Assembly: GCF_008973485.1 (NCBI RefSeq)
Contig: NZ_CP031223.1
Span: 3,930,001 to 3,994,000, forward strand
Direction: 5' to 3'
DNA: 64,000 nucleotides
Origin: Psychrobacillus glaciei
Lineage (GTDB): Bacteria; Bacillota; Bacilli; Bacillales_A; Planococcaceae
The position numbers were made by a program, and so were the translations under genes. Within the stretch, counting starts at the first letter, position 1. Every line of letters starts with the position of its first letter. Of the stretch, positions 60,047-64,000 are shown one piece after another. The notes beneath the pieces are model-generated. The model saw only the letters and a program-made list of their open reading frames with translations. It had not been told where the DNA came from and made no database searches.

Positions 60047-61258
60047 TTATATCATCTCCATCATCAGTTTGTGGGGTTGTTCAATTAGGCTTGCAAATCG
60101 ATTTGTAAATTTAACGGCCGTCGCACCATCCGCAACACGGTGGTCAAACGCCATGGAAAGTGTCATGATATGTCCGATCACGATTTCATCTCGTTCATTG
60201 ACGATAGGTTGTTTTTTCGTTTTGTGAAAAGCAATAAGTGCAGTTTCAGGATAATTAATAATTGGGGTTGCACCCGTACTACCTAGTGGTCCAACATTAC
60301 TCACTGTAAACGTACTATTTTGCATTTCAAACGGTTGTAATTTTCCATCGATAGCTCTTTTTGTTAAATCTTTGGCTTCATGATGAATCTCTTTAATCGA
60401 TTTCTTATCGGCATCATGGATAACAGGGACGATTAAGCCGCTTTCCGTGTTTGTTGCGATACCAATATGATAGTTTTTCTTAAGTAGTATCCTACTATTC
60501 TCTTCATCTAGTTCCGCATTGAATATTGGGAAGTCCTTCAATGAAATAACAAGTGCTTTAATAAGGAATGCGGATATGCTGACTGATTCACCAGATGTTT
60601 TCAATTGCTCCTTCATTTCAAACAGTTTTGTCATATTGACTTCATCAAAATGAGTGACATGCGGGATTGTAAAGAGTGATTTCGTCATCTTTTCGGCAAT
60701 CTTTTTACGAATTCCTCTGAAAGGAATTTCATCAGGAGTCACTTGAACAGCAACTGCCTGTTTCACATCTTTTACTGATACCTTCTCACTTTGTAGGCCT
60801 TTTAAGAACCGAAAAACATCTTCTTCCTTTACTCTTCCTGAAGGATCAGATGCTTGTACTTCTTCCAGATTTATATTGTTGTCTCGTGCGATTTTTCGTG
60901 TATATGGTGCAGCAAGTACTCGTTTAAAAGTATTAAGAGGTGGTTTTTCAAGTGTAGGATTTGCCTTTTTCTCCGAAACTTGTTTCGTTTCTATCGATGA
61001 CTTTTGTTCTAGCTGCGTACCCCCACCTACTTCAATGTAGAGTAAACTTGTTCCTACCTGAACAGTTTCACCAACTTCAATAGGAATTTTTTTCACAATG
61101 CCTGAGCAAGGCGATGTGAGTTCAGCGACCATTTTATCTGTTTGTACTTCAACAAGTGGCTGATCCGTGCTTACCGAGTCTCCAACTTTGACTAAGTAAT
61201 GGATCACTTCTCCTTCCGTCATTCCTTCCCCGATATCATGCAGCTTTACTTCTAGCAT
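60047..61258 (-). CDS. 2-oxoacid dehydrogenase E2 (dihydrolipoamide acyltransferase)
   Basis: 403 aa. One lipoyl domain (1-78) with lipoyl-Lys in QTDKMVAEL, a flexible linker, a peripheral-subunit binding domain (AAPYTRKIARDNNINLEEV, about 120-155) and the catalytic core ending SMAFDHRVADGATAV (HxxxDG). Transfers the acyl group to CoA. AAGGAGG before ATG. Acyl specificity not readable; pyruvate, branched-chain or aryl pyruvate possible. Confidence 0.94.
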   Translation of the reverse strand: MLEVKLHDIGEGMTEGEVIHYLVKVGDSVSTDQPLVEVQTDKMVAELTSPCSGIVKKIPIEVGETVQVGTSLLYIEVGGGTQLEQKSSIETKQVSEKKANPTLEKPPLNTFKRVLAAPYTRKIARDNNINLEEVQASDPSGRVKEEDVFRFLKGLQSEKVSVKDVKQAVAVQVTPDEIPFRGIRKKIAEKMTKSLFTIPHVTHFDEVNMTKLFEMKEQLKTSGESVSISAFLIKALVISLKDFPIFNAELDEENSRILLKKNYHIGIATNTESGLIVPVIHDADKKSIKEIHHEAKDLTKRAIDGKLQPFEMQNSTFTVSNVGPLGSTGATPIINYPETALIAFHKTKKQPIVNERDEIVIGHIMTLSMAFDHRVADGATAVKFTNRFASLIEQPHKLMMEMI

Positions 61259-61270
61259 TCCATTTCCTCC

Positions 61271-62287
61271 TTAAAAATGAACCACTTTTTCTATTCCTTC
61301 AACGACGCGTGCCGGTGTTGGTAGATAATGTTCTTCTAATGCAAAGAATGGAACCGGTACATCAAATCCCGTAATACGTTCAATTGGAGCTCGGAGGTAG
61401 AGGAAAGCTGTATCATTAATAATCGATACGATATCATTGCCAAGGCCACCTGTATTATGCGCTTCATGAATGATGACCGCTCTCGTCGTCTTTTGCACGG
61501 ACTCCGCTATAATGTCACGATCAATTGGATACAATGTTCGCAGATCGATAATTTCACAACTAATTCCTTTTTTCTCTGCCTGTTCTGCTGCTTTTTCTGC
61601 AATTGAAATCATTGCTCCCCAAGCAATTAGGGTTACATCAGTACCTTCCCGCACTATTTTTCCTTTACCAATTTCCACCTTATATTTCCCTACAGGTACT
61701 TTTTCTCTTTTTGCGCGATAGCTTTTCATTGGCTCCAAAACTAACACTGGATCAGGGTCTTCCATCGCTGCAATCAATAACCCCTTTGCATCGTATGGAT
61801 TAGATGGACAGACAACCTTGATGCCTGGCATATGTGTGAATAAGATTTCTGTACTGTCGGAATGTATTTCTGGCGCACGAATCCCTGCTCCGTATGGTGC
61901 TCGGATAACCATTGGCACAGTAAAACGGGACATTGTTCTCATTCGAATACGCGAGACATGTGTCATTATTTGTTCGTATGCAGGATAGATAAAACCGAGA
62001 AATTGGATTTCTGCCACTGGTCTAAAACCATTAACCGCAAGTCCAATTGACGTACCGATAATCCCTGCTTCTGAAAGCGGTGTATCGACTATCCGTTCTT
62101 CACCAAACACTTCCTGAAGTCCCTCAGTTGCACGGAACACCCCTCCGTTTTTACCAATATCTTCACCGAGTATGATTATTCGCTCATCCTCTTCTAGCAT
62201 CAAACGCATAGCCTCATTAATCGCTTGAATTAACGTCAGTTGTTTCGTCGTTTCTGTTTTTTGATCCGACTCTTTCAATTGTGCCAT
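61271..62287 (-). CDS. 2-oxoacid dehydrogenase E1 beta subunit
   Basis: 338 aa. Transketolase pyrimidine domain (LILGEDIGKNGGVFRATEGL, FRPVAEIQFLGFIYPAYEQI) and C-terminal domain (IDLRTLYPIDRD, HEAHNTGGLGNDIV). Glu of GEDIG type activates ThDP. Starts 3 bp after E1 alpha. GGGAGG precedes the ATG. Confidence 0.94.
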   Translation of the reverse strand: MAQLKESDQKTETTKQLTLIQAINEAMRLMLEEDERIIILGEDIGKNGGVFRATEGLQEVFGEERIVDTPLSEAGIIGTSIGLAVNGFRPVAEIQFLGFIYPAYEQIMTHVSRIRMRTMSRFTVPMVIRAPYGAGIRAPEIHSDSTEILFTHMPGIKVVCPSNPYDAKGLLIAAMEDPDPVLVLEPMKSYRAKREKVPVGKYKVEIGKGKIVREGTDVTLIAWGAMISIAEKAAEQAEKKGISCEIIDLRTLYPIDRDIIAESVQKTTRAVIIHEAHNTGGLGNDIVSIINDTAFLYLRAPIERITGFDVPVPFFALEEHYLPTPARVVEGIEKVVHF

Positions 62288-62290
62288 TCA

Positions 62291-63346
62291 TTACTGCCTC
62301 CCTAAATGTGATAGGTACGCCTCTTTTTGTTCAGCGAGTTGAGCTGGCATTTCAGCGTATACATGATTAAAAACGTCCTCTACATTCGGCGGCGGAAACT
62401 TTTCCATCTCTTCTACAGCCGTTTCGACTTCACTACTCGTTTTTTCTTTAGTAGCTTGAACCCACTCATCATCCCAGTAGCCGTAATTTTTCATAAATAA
62501 CTCTAATCGTGCAAGAGGATCAGCAAAATTTTTTCCTTGTTTTTCAGTTCTGTATTTAGAAGGATCATCCGCAGTTGTGTGTGCACCTTTTCTCCAAGTA
62601 ACCGCTTCTATTAACGTCGGCCCATTACCGGCACGGGCATGGTCAAATGCTTTTTTCGTTTCAAAATAAACTACAAAACAGTCATTACCATCAATCCGCA
62701 GCCCAGGCATCCCATAAGAAACTGATTTTTGCGCTATCGTTGCAGAATTCATCTGTTTTTCAGTTGGAACGGATATCGCATACCCATTATTTTGATTAAA
62801 AAAGACAACTGGCACTTTGAACACACTTGCAAAATTCAAACCTTCATGGAAATCACCTTCCGAAGTAGCACCATCGCCAAAATAGGCTATCGCTACATTT
62901 TTTGTCCCTCTCCTCTTTTCAGCCCAGGCAGCTCCTGCGGCATGAGGGATTTGAGTCGCAATTGGAACAGCTGGCGGGAAAATATTTAGATCTGGAGGAA
63001 CTACACATCCTTCCACCCTTCCATTCCAGTACAAAAACGTTTGAACCATACTTTTTCCAAACGTGATTGTCACACCATGATCTCGATAAGTTGGGAATAC
63101 CCAATCGTCAGCATTTAATGCAAGTGCGCTACCTACTTGTGCAGCTTCCTGCCCTTCAAAAGGCGCATAAGTTCCTAGACGGCCTTGTCGCTGCAAGTTA
63201 ATCGCTTTTCTATCAAAAGCCCGAACTCGTAACATGTGATAATACAGATCTTTAACCAATTGTTCATCTATTTGTTTTTCAAAGCTCGCATCCAAAAGAA
63301 GGCCTTCATCATCTATTATTCTTTTAATAGGATAGTTATGTTCCAC
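62291..63346 (-). CDS. 2-oxoacid dehydrogenase E1 alpha subunit
   Basis: 351 aa, PdhA/AcoA-like. GRLGTYAPFEGQEAAQVGSA, YRDHG, and the ThDP motif GDGATSEGDFHEGLN (near 163-177) ending FFNQNNGYAIS; phosphorylation-loop-like YRTEKQGK near 265. Decarboxylates a 2-oxoacid. Directly behind a phenylalanine dehydrogenase gene, which suggests arylpyruvate as substrate, though the sequence family is that of pyruvate dehydrogenases. Confidence 0.93.
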   Translation of the reverse strand: MEHNYPIKRIIDDEGLLLDASFEKQIDEQLVKDLYYHMLRVRAFDRKAINLQRQGRLGTYAPFEGQEAAQVGSALALNADDWVFPTYRDHGVTITFGKSMVQTFLYWNGRVEGCVVPPDLNIFPPAVPIATQIPHAAGAAWAEKRRGTKNVAIAYFGDGATSEGDFHEGLNFASVFKVPVVFFNQNNGYAISVPTEKQMNSATIAQKSVSYGMPGLRIDGNDCFVVYFETKKAFDHARAGNGPTLIEAVTWRKGAHTTADDPSKYRTEKQGKNFADPLARLELFMKNYGYWDDEWVQATKEKTSSEVETAVEEMEKFPPPNVEDVFNHVYAEMPAQLAEQKEAYLSHLGRQ

Positions 63347-63361
63347 TTAACTTCTCTCCAA

Positions 63362-64000
63362 TCAGGATGGTTTGTTAAACGACCATTTTGGTTTCTTCGG
63401 TGCTGAGAAAAAACTATTCTGTTTCCCTCGGTTTGCTATTCTTTTCTCACACATGGCATTTGCTGATTCCTCTGTTGTTTTCCCACTACTTGCAGCATCC
63501 TTATACACTTCTAGAATTGCATCGTATATATGTTTTGTCTTGGCAAGCACTCGTTCATGATTAATGCCATACAATTCATCTGCCACTTGAATGAGACCAC
63601 CAGAATTGACGATATAGTCTGGGGCATATAAAATCCCTTTTTCTTGCAACAACTTACCATGTCTATCATTTAATAACTGATTGTTTGCCGATCCTACAAT
63701 TGCTTTAACTTTAAACATAGGAATTGTAGTGTCGTTAATAATCCCACCAAATGCACATGGAACGAAAATGTCCGCTTCTTGCGAATAAATATCATCATTT
63801 GCAACAATTTGTACTTTACCAGGTGTTTTTGCTGCTACTTCCTCAATTGCCCGCAGACTTTCTTCGTTAATATCCGTTACGTAAATGTGGGCACCTGCCT
63901 CCAGTAATCCAGTAGCAACTTTGAATCCAACCTTCCCTAGGCCTTGAATGGCATAAGAATGTCGCCCTAATTCGTCACTTCCATATAGCAACTGATTGGT
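63362..64000 (-). CDS. Phenylalanine dehydrogenase, 5' end off window
   Basis: 213 codons of the C-terminal part, open to the right edge. NAD domain [43 protein letters not shown], then [16 protein letters not shown] and the ending [12 protein letters not shown]. This tail, with NSFF(S)..PKW, is that of Lysinibacillus/Sporosarcina phenylalanine dehydrogenase, not of leucine dehydrogenase (NxGGVINVADEL). Deaminates Phe, often Tyr, to the arylpyruvate with NAD+. First visible gene of the island; the catalytic Lys region is outside the window. Confidence 0.88.
   Translation of the reverse strand, partial: TNQLLYGSDELGRHSYAIQGLGKVGFKVATGLLEAGAHIYVTDINEESLRAIEEVAAKTPGKVQIVANDDIYSQEADIFVPCAFGGIINDTTIPMFKVKAIVGSANNQLLNDRHGKLLQEKGILYAPDYIVNSGGLIQVADELYGINHERVLAKTKHIYDAILEVYKDAASSGKTTEESANAMCEKRIANRGKQNSFFSAPKKPKWSFNKPS

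Noticed and set aside
63362-64000. Leucine dehydrogenase
   Set aside because: The [14 protein letters not shown] segment and NSFF...PKW ending fit phenylalanine dehydrogenases; leucine dehydrogenases have GGVINVADEL and a different tail.
1-64000. CRISPR arrays, tRNA or rRNA genes, phage or conjugative genes
   Set aside because: No regularly spaced repeats, cloverleaf-type sequences, rRNA segments, integrases, relaxases or phage structural genes were recognised on either strand.

Overview
The window is AT-rich Gram-positive DNA, most probably from a spore-forming member of the Bacillales near Psychrobacillus, Lysinibacillus or Sporosarcina. Evidence: strong GGAGG-type ribosome binding sites, frequent TTG and GTG starts, a T-box leader, a guanine riboswitch, Fur boxes of the Bacillus type, a gamma-SASP-like small gene, and a phenylalanine dehydrogenase whose C-terminus resembles the Lysinibacillus/Sporosarcina enzymes. 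The genus is an inference. I saw no rRNA, tRNA, CRISPR array, intact insertion sequence or prophage.

Layout. 1-5.7 kb: surface-glycan genes (two nucleotide-sugar epimerases, a GT4 glycosyltransferase, a three-repeat protein, a DUF1796 protein, a CapD-like dehydratase). 5.7-10.6 kb: a Fur-controlled siderophore uptake locus (FhuF-like reductase, ATPase, two permeases, divergent binding lipoprotein). 10.6-15.4 kb: a DMT transporter, a CorA-like protein, small spore-type genes, a decayed membrane gene, and an HTH protein fused to an F1-ATPase beta-like domain whose P-loop has lost its lysine. 16-22.2 kb: chemoreceptor, kinase, hydrolase, NupG-type nucleoside transporter behind a guanine riboswitch, and a GNAT enzyme. 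22.2-26.7 kb: a Met-type T-box controlling SAM hydrolase and a complete ECF transporter. 26.7-34.3 kb: four regulator/target pairs or detox genes (MarR/MDR reductase, azoreductase, TetR/MFS, PadR/DUF2812) and a cytosolic metal-receptor-like protein. 34.4-44.5 kb: glucose-6-phosphate isomerase and a maltose/maltodextrin locus with LacI-type operators. 45-47.7 kb: YqhV, YjdM, a CDF metal exporter with an unusual leader ORF, and a small heme-copper-oxidase-like membrane protein.

47.8-64 kb, all on the minus strand, is an aromatic amino-acid catabolic island. In order of transcription: phenylalanine dehydrogenase, a four-gene 2-oxoacid dehydrogenase complex, a TrpXYZ-like ABC importer, then hpaG (split in two), hpaF, hpaB, hpaC, a DapA-family aldolase, hpaE and hpaD. 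Read together, Tyr/Phe could be deaminated and decarboxylated towards (4-hydroxy)phenylacetate, hydroxylated, meta-cleaved and broken down to central metabolites. HpaH and the usual class II HpaI are absent from the window; the DapA-like protein sits where the aldolase would be.

The three observations most worth following are the HTH/F1-beta-like fusion (14311-15363), a roughly 260-bp intergenic repeat present twice (31837-32095 and 44571-44826) whose terminal hairpin keeps pairing through compensatory changes, and the joined PheDH / oxoacid dehydrogenase / hpa island.
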